Shown here: positions 5,354 to 11,385 of the stretch, one piece after another | How positions within the stretch are numbered: the stretch's first letter is position 1 | How the letters are laid out: every line of letters starts with the position of its first letter | Assembly (NCBI GenBank): GCA_900765705.1 | Contig: CAAFSR010000389.1 | Span: 1 to 11,539 of the forward strand | Direction: 5' to 3' | Source: an uncultured Faecalibacterium sp. | GTDB lineage: Bacteria > Bacillota > Clostridia > Oscillospirales > Ruminococcaceae | Length of the DNA stretch: 11,539 nucleotides | Notes under the pieces: model-generated | Told to the model about the DNA's origin: nothing | Seen by the model: the letters and a program-made list of their open reading frames with translations, nothing else | Databases searched by the model: none | Translations under genes and position numbers: made by a program

Positions 5354-5906
5354 TTGGCAACGCCCCCTGTTCTTTTCTGAATGCCTGATTTATGCTTGCT
5401 TCCTTTATAGCACGGTCAAAGCCCGGCTTGACGAATTGTAGTAAATCCGACTGTGACCGATTAAAGAGATCTGCCAAATCATCCGGTGAACCCGCCCATG
5501 CTTGAACAGCTGGGGGCAACTCCCCGAACAGCCTACGGTTTTCATCTCTTAGCTGGGATGGTGTCACTTTGCCGTCAAACGTAACGATACCGCCATACCG
5601 GGCATGATAGAGGTTGTCTTGCATCCTTTTAGCAATCCGCCGGGTCTGCATCCATGTTTCAGAAGCAGAGGGCAGGGCAGCGGCTTGCAGCTCTTTGATA
5701 GCGTTGTTCCAGTCCACGATAAATTGATGTTGATACCGACAGACCGCAAAGGCAGCGGGCAAGGCTTTCAATGCGATCTCGTCCGGGATGTTGCCCAATA
5801 CAGAGATATACACTTGAATTTCAGCCCGGCGGGCTTCGGGGCTGGGCTGCTTTCCAAAATGGCTGTCGATAGTGGATAAACATTCAATCAGTGCCTTTTG
5901 TGTCAC
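5310..5906 (-). CDS. Putative replicative helicase loader (SPP1 G39P-like)
   Basis: The 198-aa protein has an N-terminal helical region (TQKALIECLSTIDSHF, EARRAEIQVYISVLGNIPDE, ALKALPAAFAVCRYQHQF) with the layout of phage SPP1 G39P and related helicase loader/inhibitor proteins. These bind the host DnaB-type helicase and bring it to the phage origin. The C-terminal part (residues about 95-175) is less familiar. No Walker A motif is seen, so it is not a DnaC/DnaI ATPase. The GTG start at 5906 overlaps the upstream TGA (GTGA) and has GGGGGTGG upstream, so it is probably translationally coupled to the replisome-organizer-like gene. The pairing with that gene supports a replication role; the family call is moderate. 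Confidence 0.6.
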   Translation of the reverse strand: MTQKALIECLSTIDSHFGKQPSPEARRAEIQVYISVLGNIPDEIALKALPAAFAVCRYQHQFIVDWNNAIKELQAAALPSASETWMQTRRIAKRMQDNLYHARYGGIVTFDGKVTPSQLRDENRRLFGELPPAVQAWAGSPDDLADLFNRSQSDLLQFVKPGFDRAIKEASINQAFRKEQGALPSDVARTALAAHQAV

Positions 5907-6592
5907 GGTGTACCACCCCCACAGACTTCATTAAACAAGCGAGTGTATTCCTCTTCTGCTGTCGGTTGCCTTTGCTGGCTCTGCTGGGGCTTCGGCTCGT
6001 CCAATGGGTAGAACTTCATCCACCCCCGCATAGTGGATTGATTGACAACCGCCGCCCATTCGCAAGGCTGGAACTCGCTGTTAAGCTGTTCGCACAAGCT
6101 GCGCCGCATAGTGTCGGTCAGCTCCTTGTGCTTCTCCTTTCGCATGAGGTCATAATCTTGCAAGGCTTGCAAGAGGGCTGAATCTTCACCCGCAAACTCT
6201 GCAAAAATATTTTGCCTGTCTTGTTGGGTTGCGCCCTCACTCGCTGCGTCAGCAGCGGAACACTCCGTGTTCGTGTTCTTTTTCACGTTCATGTCCTTAT
6301 CCTTGTCCTCTTCCTTGTTCGGTTTTCTGTTTTCTGAAAGAGGGCTTTCGGATTTTTCAAAAGGGGGCTTTTTTGGTCTGCCGCCTTTTTCGCCGTAGGT
6401 CTGATATTTTCTGCTCACTTCAAGGTTCGGTTTTATCACATCCCACAACGGTTGTAGCGACTTTCTTAACGGTATTTCTTCGCCAGTGATGCCGTACTTT
6501 GCAACTGCATAGAGAAACTCACCTCGTTCTTTTGGCTTTAGCTTCTCGGCAGCGTCTAAGTACGACACAAAAAATTTGAAACTGTTACCCAA
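5903..6592 (-). CDS. Replisome-organizer-like protein with DUF6291-type N-terminus
   Basis: From TTG at 6592 the product is 229 aa. The N-terminal region, GNSFKFFVSYLDAAEKLKP, then EFLYAVAKYGITGEE, KSLQPLWDVIKPNLEVS and GEKGGRPKK (residues about 2-75), matches the DUF6291 pattern found at the start of many Firmicute phage replication proteins. A charged linker follows, and the C-terminal part ends TMRGWMKFYPLDE, like the gW-g-yP motif that closes such proteins. The likely job is origin recognition or helicase recruitment together with the downstream loader. The start is a problem: an ATG overlapping the upstream stop (TGATG) is out of frame and closes after 15 codons, so I chose the in-frame TTG; the open frame extends further upstream to 6892 but lies inside the preceding gene. 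Confidence 0.65.
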   Translation of the reverse strand: MGNSFKFFVSYLDAAEKLKPKERGEFLYAVAKYGITGEEIPLRKSLQPLWDVIKPNLEVSRKYQTYGEKGGRPKKPPFEKSESPLSENRKPNKEEDKDKDMNVKKNTNTECSAADAASEGATQQDRQNIFAEFAGEDSALLQALQDYDLMRKEKHKELTDTMRRSLCEQLNSEFQPCEWAAVVNQSTMRGWMKFYPLDEPKPQQSQQRQPTAEEEYTRLFNEVCGGGTP

Positions 6593-6602
6593 AATATCAC
6601 CA

Positions 6603-6905
6603 TCACTTCCCGGCGGTGTTGGTGTCCAGCACCGATACAGCGGCGCGGATTTCTTTGCTAATGGTGCGGAGTGCTTCAACAGCATCGTGCAAGCTCTGAA
6701 CTTCATCGGATGCGATGCAATCCCGGAGTGCGCTATTCGCTGCGCCCTGCACGGCGTTTTCCAGCGTGGGATAATACCGTGCTTCACGCATAACAGGGGC
6801 GGTTCTCCCACTTGCTCTGCGGCGGTCACTGACTGCGGACGGGATGCCAACAGTATAGCCGTTACCGTCAGCGGTGAGATAAAGCTTTCCATAGAGGTGG
6901 ATCAT
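6603..6905 (-). CDS. Hypothetical 100-aa phage-type protein
   Basis: It starts MIHLYGKLYLTADGNGYTVG, a beta-rich opening, followed by YYPTLENAVQGAANSALRD and a long helix DAVEALRTISKEIRAAVSVL. The pattern of a 'YLTAD...Y-VG' sheet, 'YYPTLENAV' and a C-terminal helix is common among small proteins next to replication genes in Firmicute phages; I know no function. The ATG at 6905 is chosen because AAGGAG lies seven bases upstream; the longer open frame to 7022 adds a basic, frame-shadow-like N-terminus overlapping the Xis-like gene. The stop TGA at 6603 precedes the replisome-organizer-like gene by about 10 bases. Confidence 0.7.
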   Translation of the reverse strand: MIHLYGKLYLTADGNGYTVGIPSAVSDRRRASGRTAPVMREARYYPTLENAVQGAANSALRDCIASDEVQSLHDAVEALRTISKEIRAAVSVLDTNTAGK

Positions 6906-6922
6906 GTTTGAACTCCTTCCTA

Positions 6923-7156
6923 TTAGAGGGTGACACGGCGAACACCCTGCACGGTGTCGGGCTGGGATTCCGCCGGGCAGCCTTTGCAAAATTCGGCAAC
7001 GGATTCGGCGTTGACTAACCAACGGTTCTTACTGACTGCGATGTATCGGACTTGCCCGGTATGGCACAGACTGCGCAGAAAATAGGGAGACAGACCAAAG
7101 CGGGCGGCTGCTTCCTTAACTGGCAGCATGGTGGGCAGCGTGATGGTGTTGCTCAT
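6923..7156 (-). CDS. Xis-like helix-turn-helix protein
   Basis: A 77-aa protein whose segment LPVKEAAARFGLSPYFLRSL, then VRYIAVSKNRWLVNAESVAEF (residues about 10-56), is a MerR/excisionase-type winged helix-turn-helix: a helix pair, a short wing with K-RW-V, and a final helix. Excisionases of this type bend DNA at the attachment sites and switch the integrase toward excision. The position, second in the operon opposite the repressor and integrase, fits xis in phage islands. Its ATG overlaps the upstream TGA (ATGA), so it is coupled to the Cro-like gene. A regulator of late genes is an alternative reading. Confidence 0.65.
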   Translation of the reverse strand: MSNTITLPTMLPVKEAAARFGLSPYFLRSLCHTGQVRYIAVSKNRWLVNAESVAEFCKGCPAESQPDTVQGVRRVTL

Positions 7157-7353
7157 TCCTTGCCATCCTCTCCGCTGATATTTTTGATAATCTGCATGAT
7201 TTTTTCTTTTTCATCAGCGGGCAACTCCCTACGGAGCTTTCGACTGAAATTTGCATCGGTGATTCCCAAAGAATCCGCAATCTGCCAAAGGCAAACGCCA
7301 GAGAATGCGGCAGCTCTGCGAATATCACGATTAGGGCGAGTGTTTGATACCAT
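7153..7353 (-). CDS. Cro/Str-like helix-turn-helix protein
   Basis: The 66-aa protein MVSNTRPNRDIRRAAAFSGV continues with CLWQIADSLGITDANFSRKL and RRELPADEKEKIMQIIKNIS. The core (residues about 9-50) is a helix-turn-helix of the short type often found as the first gene of the early operon in Firmicute prophages. It likely acts as the Cro-like counterpart of the XRE repressor at the shared operators. The ATG at 7353 has AAAGGA at about 8 bases; the open frame continues to 7422 but that extension lies over the operator and leader and lacks a ribosome binding site. Confidence 0.7.
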   Translation of the reverse strand: MVSNTRPNRDIRRAAAFSGVCLWQIADSLGITDANFSRKLRRELPADEKEKIMQIIKNISGEDGKE

Positions 7354-7405
7354 GTATTTTTCCTTTCTCCCTGCATTGACAGGGCTTGCAAGATGAAGTA
7401 TAATT

Positions 7406-7439
7406 ATATCAACGAACAACATTGTTTCTGTTCGTTGAT
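7406..7439. promoter_or_regulatory. Operator O1 over the leftward early promoter start
   Basis: ATCAACGAACA (7408-7418) and TGTTCGTTGAT (7429-7439) form a perfect 11-bp inverted repeat with a 10-base centre. Read as half-sites ATATCAACGAA (7406-7416) and TTCGTTGAT (7431-7439), the gap is 14 bases, the same as in O2. It lies just downstream of the leftward -10 box, so bound repressor would block the early operon. The identity of the binder is inferred. Confidence 0.7.
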
Positions 7440-7442
7440 TTG

Positions 7443-7471
7443 ATTATAACACAGGTTTACGGAAAACATGG
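7443..7471 (-). promoter_or_regulatory. Leftward early promoter (PR-like)
   Basis: On minus, TATAAT (7443-7448) is preceded by TGT, giving a consensus extended -10. The -35 region is poor. Transcription would start near 7436, inside O1, and run into the Cro-like gene at 7353. Confidence 0.6.
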
Positions 7472-7485
7472 AAACAATCTATTCT
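7456..7485 (+). promoter_or_regulatory. Rightward repressor/integrase promoter
   Basis: TTTACG (7456-7461) and TATTCT (7480-7485) are 18 bases apart. The predicted start near 7492 falls in operator O2, which would allow the repressor to limit its own synthesis. Confidence 0.4.
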
Positions 7486-7490
7486 AATGA

Positions 7491-7535
7491 ATATCAATGA
7501 AGATTTCTATAAATATTCGTTGATATTTATAGAAA
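7491..7535. promoter_or_regulatory. Operator O2 and 12-bp hairpin before the repressor gene
   Basis: Half-sites ATATCAATGAA (7491-7501) and TTCGTTGATAT (7516-7526) repeat the O1 motif with the same 14-base gap. Overlapping this, TTTCTATAAATA (7504-7515) and TATTTATAGAAA (7524-7535) form a perfect 12-bp inverted repeat with an 8-base loop that contains one half-site. The 3' arm ends at the ribosome binding site (AAAGGGG), so folding of the leader RNA could affect repressor translation. Confidence 0.6.
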
Positions 7536-7544
7536 GGGGCAATA

Positions 7545-8300
7545 ATGGGCAGAACAAAGCGGGAATCTACAGCGGCAACGCTTGCCCTTAGTGGGCGGCT
7601 TGGCGACCTTGTAGACCAGTGGAAGTACGATAACAAGAAAACTCAAGAAGAACTCGCAAAAGAAATTGGTGTTAGAGCAAGTTCTCTGTCTGATTGGATA
7701 AATGACAGTTCAACGCCCACGATAGACCAATTATATAAAGTGGCAAAATTTTTTGATGTTCCCGCTGACTACCTGATAGGACTTTCAAATGTCCAAACTC
7801 TGAATACAAATTTACAGGCTACGGAAAAATTAACACGTCTTACAGGTAAAGCGATAGAACGGCTGGGCTATAATCCGAAATTCAAGCCCATGTCACCAGA
7901 AGAAGCAGAAAGGGCTATAAAGGAAAAGAAGTTAAAGCGTAGAGCATGGACAGATGAAGAAATTGCGTTGCTTTCCCAAATGATAGAAGATGATTCACTT
8001 CTGAAAATTATTAGCCATATCAACAACTATCGTAAATGGGCAAAGATGGATGCTTTCAAACGTACACGATACAGATTGACAGGGGAACGAGAAGAAGGAA
8101 TGTCAATCGGCATTATTGACTGTGAAAATGAAGATGTAGTAGGTACGGATTTTTCCGTATCTATGGAAGTAGAACAGCATCGGGCAGAAAAAGAGGTCAC
8201 CTTATATACAGAGAAGATGCACGAAAGCATTGAAGCGGACTATGCAAAGATAGGTGAACAAAATGGCAGAACTAATAAAAAGAACAAAAAAGGACGGTAA
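7545..8300 (+). CDS. XRE-family repressor (Stl/CI-like, no peptidase domain)
   Basis: The 251-aa protein has a clear lambda-type HTH domain at residues about 18-80, with TQEELAKEIGVRASSLSDWI and PTIDQLYKVAKFFDVPADYL, the classic HTH_3 pattern. The C-terminal 170 residues are charged and helical (ATEKLTRLTGKAIERLGYNP, EEIALLSQMIEDDSLLKII) and end in a basic tail. No S24/LexA-type serine-lysine peptidase is visible, so RecA-triggered self-cleavage is unlikely; derepression by a partner protein, as with Stl in phage islands, is a reasonable inference. The ATG has AAAGGGG at 5-6 bases. It is divergent from the Cro-like gene across the operator region and overlaps the integrase gene by 38 bases, so both form one unit. 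Confidence 0.85.
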   Translation: MGRTKRESTAATLALSGRLGDLVDQWKYDNKKTQEELAKEIGVRASSLSDWINDSSTPTIDQLYKVAKFFDVPADYLIGLSNVQTLNTNLQATEKLTRLTGKAIERLGYNPKFKPMSPEEAERAIKEKKLKRRAWTDEEIALLSQMIEDDSLLKIISHINNYRKWAKMDAFKRTRYRLTGEREEGMSIGIIDCENEDVVGTDFSVSMEVEQHRAEKEVTLYTEKMHESIEADYAKIGEQNGRTNKKNKKGR

Positions 8301-9687
8301 AACGGCGTATCTTGCAAGGGTATATTGTGGCAGAGATAAAGACCGCAAACCCATCTGCAAGACAAAGACCCTTACACCCCCGCCGGGAATGACCGGGCGC
8401 AAGCTGGACAAGGAACTACAACGGCAAGCGGATGAATTTGAACAGGCCGTTTTGCGTGGTACGCTTCAATCTGATATGCTTTTCGATGCCCTGTTAGACA
8501 AGTATTTCAGCGAGTATGCAGAACCGCAACTGCGTGAACGGACGGTTTACGACTACAAAAAACTTGCCCCTCGTGTGCGTCAGGCTCTGGGCTGCTTCAA
8601 GCTGTCTGCAATCAAACCAGACCATATAATGCGGTTCTATAAGAATCTGGGTGAATCGAATATCCGACAAGATAGCACCTATACAGCTACAAAGAACTTG
8701 CTCGATCTCCTGCCCAAAGGCAAACGGAAAGCAGTTACCGACAAGGCAGGGATTTCAGAACGGACGATGAACACGGTCTGCAAGGGTGAAAACGTCAGTA
8801 GGGCAACGGCTGAAAAGGTGTCCAACGCCGCCGGGCTTGCTTTCTCCAAAGCATTTGCAGAACACGCCAAAGAGGGCGGCAAACTGAACGGAAACACATT
8901 GCAGCACTATCACGCTTTTCTATCTTCTGTGTTTTCTCGTGCTGTGGTGTGGCAACTGATTGATTCAAACCCTTGTGACCGGGTGCAGCCGCCAAAGCAT
9001 GAAACGCCAGACGTTCAAGTGTTGGATGAAAACGAGATAGCGCAACTTCTGAAAGCCCTTGAAACTGCGCCCCCGCTTTATTCGACCATGACACAACTTG
9101 CACTGTTCACAGGCGCACGGCGTGAAGAACTGTGTGCGCTGCGTTGGGCTGACGTGGATTTTGAGCGGGCAACGATTCGTTTTGAACGGTCAATGCAGAG
9201 AATACCGGGTGCGGGTGTTGTCTTTGCCCCGCCCAAAACCAAGCGTTCCCGGCGGATTATCCGGGTAGGTGATAACTGTATCGAACTGCTGCGAGAATAC
9301 CGCCAGATACAGCGGGAGCAGCGTTTGCGCATGGGGTCAGCGTGGGTGCGCACGGTTGATATATGCGGCAAGACCATTAAAAACGACTTGATTTTTACAA
9401 GGGCGGACGGTGCGCCATTCGACCCCCACAGTATTACAAGCTGGTTTAGCAAATTCTTGAAAGCAAATGACCTGACTTCTGCCCACTTCCACAGCTTGCG
9501 CCATTCCAACGCAACCTTGCTCATTGCCGACCATGTGCCAGTATCGGCAGTTAGCGGACGGTTAGGGCACGCTAATATTTCGACCACGCTGAACATTTAC
9601 ACAAGCGCAATTCAATCAGCAGATGCAGCGGCGGCAAACAGCCTAGAAAGCACCTTTGAGCGTATCAAAGAAAAGAACCACGCATAA
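8263..9687 (+). CDS. int: Tyrosine integrase with inserted helix-turn-helix
   Basis: A 474-aa site-specific recombinase (ATG at 8263 with AGGTG at 7 bases; an in-frame GTG lies at 8254). Numbered from the ATG: an AP2-like arm-binding domain at about 6-50, a SAM-like core-binding domain at about 68-245, and a catalytic domain at about 255-470. The catalytic set is complete: R286 in TGARREEL, a lysine in PPKTKRSRR, H410 and R413 in HSLRH, H436 in LGHANISTT, and nucleophile Y446 in NIYTS. The core-binding domain is interrupted at about 134-206 by KRKAVTDKAGISERTMNTVC, GENVSRATAEKVSNAAGL, which reads as an extra HTH. It should act on the tRNA-Thr core repeat and the AAGTGCGACA arm sites. It overlaps the repressor gene and is followed by a terminator. 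Confidence 0.93.
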   Translation: MAELIKRTKKDGKTAYLARVYCGRDKDRKPICKTKTLTPPPGMTGRKLDKELQRQADEFEQAVLRGTLQSDMLFDALLDKYFSEYAEPQLRERTVYDYKKLAPRVRQALGCFKLSAIKPDHIMRFYKNLGESNIRQDSTYTATKNLLDLLPKGKRKAVTDKAGISERTMNTVCKGENVSRATAEKVSNAAGLAFSKAFAEHAKEGGKLNGNTLQHYHAFLSSVFSRAVVWQLIDSNPCDRVQPPKHETPDVQVLDENEIAQLLKALETAPPLYSTMTQLALFTGARREELCALRWADVDFERATIRFERSMQRIPGAGVVFAPPKTKRSRRIIRVGDNCIELLREYRQIQREQRLRMGSAWVRTVDICGKTIKNDLIFTRADGAPFDPHSITSWFSKFLKANDLTSAHFHSLRHSNATLLIADHVPVSAVSGRLGHANISTTLNIYTSAIQSADAAAANSLESTFERIKEKNHA

Positions 9688-9694
9688 AGAAAGA

Positions 9695-9740
9695 CAGTCC
9701 ACAGCGGTGATTGTGCCGGGCTTGTGGACTGCCTTTTTAT
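9695..9740 (+). terminator. Terminator of the repressor-integrase unit
   Basis: CAGTCCACA (9695-9703) pairs perfectly with TGTGGACTG (9723-9731), followed by CCTTTTTATTT. It begins 8 bases after the integrase stop. Confidence 0.85.
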
Positions 9741-9851
9741 TTGCTCTGGAAAATTTCGCCTTTTTGTTTGGGCGGGGTACTTTCGGCTATGACCGCATGG
9801 GGTAGGGGTCAAGCCCATATTCCCCGCCGGGCAGGGGGTGAACGGTTTGTT

Positions 9852-9980
9852 ATGCCCTCGTTCCCTGCTGGGGTGTGTCTGGCTCTCTCCATTGTATGCG
9901 CTGCTCTCGCTGGCTCTTGCGTCCTGTTTATGGTATCGCTTGCAAGTGCGACAAAAGTGCGACAACGGCACAAAACATAA
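9852..9980 (+). CDS. Doubtful 42-aa membrane ORF at the right end
   Basis: The frame starts MPSFPAGVCLALSIVCAALA, has one hydrophobic span and ends in a basic tail (TKVRQRHKT) encoded by the arm-type repeats. A purine-rich AGGGGGTG lies about 13 bases upstream, which is too far for a good ribosome binding site, and no promoter is seen. It is kept as a low-confidence possibility; the rest of 9741-10070 holds only the arm repeats and an AT-rich stretch next to the att core. Confidence 0.2.
   Translation: MPSFPAGVCLALSIVCAALAGSCVLFMVSLASATKVRQRHKT
9944..9964 (+). repeat. Right-end integrase arm-type repeats (AAGTGCGACA)
   Basis: AAGTGCGACA occurs at 9944-9953 and 9955-9964, with the same 11-bp period and the same linking A as at 2221-2241, and both regions then continue with a CACAAAACA-like sequence. 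It lies 107 bases inside the right core, against 82 bases inside the left core for the left pair. Confidence 0.6.
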
Positions 9981-10070
9981 GAGAATAATCCATAATATAA
10001 AAATGAAAAAATGACGAATTATCTACTTGAAAACAAATACAACGCAACATAAGAAAATCATTTTGTGCGC

Positions 10071-10117
10071 ATTTGTAATCAGTGGGTTGCAGGTTCAACT
10101 CCTGTCACCAGCTCCAA
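10071..10117 (+). repeat. Right attachment site core (attR), partial tRNA-Thr copy
   Basis: This is an exact 47-base copy of 2093-2139, holding only the anticodon loop to CCA part of tRNA-Thr. It is not a functional tRNA because the 5' half is absent. The chromosomal terminator of the tRNA follows directly. Confidence 0.93.
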
Positions 10118-10122
10118 AGAAA

Positions 10123-10162
10123 GCCGCTCGGTTCGTTAGAGATCCGGGCGGTTTTCTTTTTG
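10123..10162 (+). terminator. Displaced original tRNA-Thr terminator
   Basis: CCGCTCGG pairs with CCGGGCGG (8 bp, one wobble) and is followed by TTTTCTTTTT. After excision it would lie directly behind tRNA-Thr, so it is probably the native terminator now cut off by the element. Confidence 0.7.
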
Positions 10163-10216
10163 CTAAAGCACACCTGAAACATCCAAAACGCGCCATGATC
10201 TAACAAACAAGCTAAG

Positions 10217-10287
10217 GCAACACCGCACAATTCCCGCCTGACGGCTTAAGCACCGTTCCGGCGGCTGCAGCACAGTTTTTGTGTTGC
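10217..10287. repeat. Structured intergenic sequence, possible REP-like element
   Basis: GCAACAC (10217-10223) pairs with GTGTTGC (10281-10287) around an inner hairpin with CCGCC/GGCGG and ACGG/CCGT arms (about 10234-10265). There is no gene in 10163-10410; the rest of the gap carries the promoter at 10345-10373. It could be a repetitive extragenic palindrome or a structured RNA; copy number in the genome cannot be judged here. Confidence 0.3.
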
Positions 10288-10344
10288 CCGTATCGGACGC
10301 TGCCCGGGACGAAGATCCGCAGCTGCCAAAAAATGCAGGAGGTG

Positions 10345-10373
10345 TTCCCCCGCAGACATTTTTGGTGTATAAT
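10345..10373 (+). promoter_or_regulatory. Promoter of the isomerase/epimerase gene
   Basis: A perfect -10 TATAAT (10368-10373) lies 17 bases after a weak -35 TTCCCC (10345-10350). The start would be about 30 bases upstream of the ATG at 10411. Confidence 0.55.
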
Positions 10374-10410
10374 GGTAAAAACGCACCCAAACCAAAGGAG
10401 GAACCAAGCC

Positions 10411-11259
10411 ATGATCCAATTCGGTCTGCGTCTGCACGACGCGGAAAAACTGCCCATTGAGCAGGTGCTGCCGCTGGTGCGCCAGCAGGGCTTTTCCTGT
10501 GTACATCTGGCACTGAGCAAGTCCCTGAAGGAGGTGCCCAACACCCCCAGCGCCCTCACCCCCGGCTATGCGGCCTATCTGCGTCGTCTGTTTGCCAAAA
10601 ATGAGCTGGATATCGCAGTGCTGGGCAATTACCTGAATCTGGCGCACCCGGATGCGGACGCCCTGCACGCCATTCAGGAAAAATACTACGCGCACATCCG
10701 CTTTGCAAGCCTGCTGGGCTGCGGCATGGTGGGCACCGAGACCGGCGCTCCCAATGCGGAGTACAAGTTCTGCCCGGAGTGCCGCAGCGATGCCGCGCTT
10801 GCAACCTTTATCAAAAATTTCAAGCCGGTAGTGCGCTGCGCCGAGCAGTACGGCGTGACCATTGCCATTGAACCGGTGGTCAAGCACATCGTATACGATG
10901 CCCGCCGCGCCCGCACCGTGCTGGACGAGATCGGCAGCCCCAATCTGCAGATTTTGCTCGACCCGGTGAATCTTTTGAACATGGAAAACGTGGACCGCCG
11001 CGAGGAAGTGTTCGCCGAGGCCATCGAGCTGCTGGGCAAGGATGTGGCCATGATCCACTTCAAGGACTTTTTGCGGCAGGATGCCGGCGGGCAGCTTGCC
11101 GCCACCGGTGCCGGGCAGGGCGGCATGGGCGATTACCGCACCATTCTGCGGTTCGCCAAGGAGCAGAAGCCCTATGTGTTCGCCACGTTGGAGAACACCA
11201 CCCCGGAAAACGCCGTTCAGTGCCTGCAATATCTGCAGAAGCAGTACGACGAGTGCTGA
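10411..11259 (+). CDS. Sugar phosphate isomerase/epimerase family TIM-barrel protein
   Basis: The 282-aa protein belongs to the xylose-isomerase-like / AP-endonuclease-2 TIM-barrel superfamily. The four metal-ligand positions of this fold are visible: E154 in IAIEPV, D184 in LLDPVN, H216 in MIHFKD and E261 in TLENTTP. There is no signal peptide, so it is cytoplasmic. Members isomerise or epimerise ketoses, sugar phosphates or inositol derivatives; the exact substrate cannot be told. The ATG at 10411 has AAAGGAGG at about 9 bases; the open frame reaches back to 10279 but crosses the promoter. It appears monocistronic, with its own promoter and terminator. The 327-aa open frame on the opposite strand is a GC-rich shadow. 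Confidence 0.85.
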   Translation: MIQFGLRLHDAEKLPIEQVLPLVRQQGFSCVHLALSKSLKEVPNTPSALTPGYAAYLRRLFAKNELDIAVLGNYLNLAHPDADALHAIQEKYYAHIRFASLLGCGMVGTETGAPNAEYKFCPECRSDAALATFIKNFKPVVRCAEQYGVTIAIEPVVKHIVYDARRARTVLDEIGSPNLQILLDPVNLLNMENVDRREEVFAEAIELLGKDVAMIHFKDFLRQDAGGQLAATGAGQGGMGDYRTILRFAKEQKPYVFATLENTTPENAVQCLQYLQKQYDEC

Positions 11260-11279
11260 AAATACTATTTTTTTATTTC

Positions 11280-11320
11280 GGGCCGGAGGAACGTTTGCAG
11301 GCGCTCTTCCGGCCCTTTTT
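11280..11320 (+). terminator. Terminator of the isomerase/epimerase gene
   Basis: GGGCCGGA (11280-11287) pairs with TCCGGCCC (11308-11315), followed by five Ts. It starts about 20 bases after the stop codon. Confidence 0.85.
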
Positions 11321-11329
11321 GCTGCCCAT

Positions 11330-11367
11330 AAAAAATAAGTCGGGAAAATCGCAGATTTTCCCGACTT
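11330..11367 (-). terminator. Terminator of rsmA
   Basis: AAGTCGGGAAAATC (11337-11350) and GATTTTCCCGACTT (11354-11367) form a perfect 14-bp hairpin with a 3-base loop. On minus it is followed by ATTTTTTA, so it ends the rsmA transcript that comes from the right. Confidence 0.85.
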
Positions 11368-11385
11368 GTAGCTATACTATAGTGC

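Larger units (their letters stand above)
2093..10117. mobile_element. 8.0-kb tRNA-Thr integrative element, PICI/phage-satellite-like
   Basis: The element spans the two 47-bp att repeats; its unit length from core to core is 7,978 bp. Contents are a tyrosine integrase, an XRE repressor, Cro-like and Xis-like HTH proteins, replication-type proteins (DUF6291-like, G39P-like), small phage-type proteins, an RHH regulator and unknown accessory genes. No structural, packaging, lysis, conjugation or relaxase gene is visible. The repressor and integrase are read in one direction and the regulatory/replication genes in the other, the order known from phage-inducible chromosomal islands of Gram-positive bacteria. 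That it is mobile follows from the intact att sites and integrase; that it is a satellite rather than a decayed prophage or a mobilizable element is inference. Confidence 0.85.

Noticed and set aside
6603..7022. Longer 139-aa version of the 100-aa gene
   Set aside because: The extension overlaps the Xis-like gene and the internal ATG at 6905 has a strong ribosome binding site.
10246..11229. 327-aa open frame on minus, antisense to the isomerase/epimerase gene
   Set aside because: The plus-strand frame has family motifs, promoter, ribosome binding site and terminator; the antisense frame has none of these.
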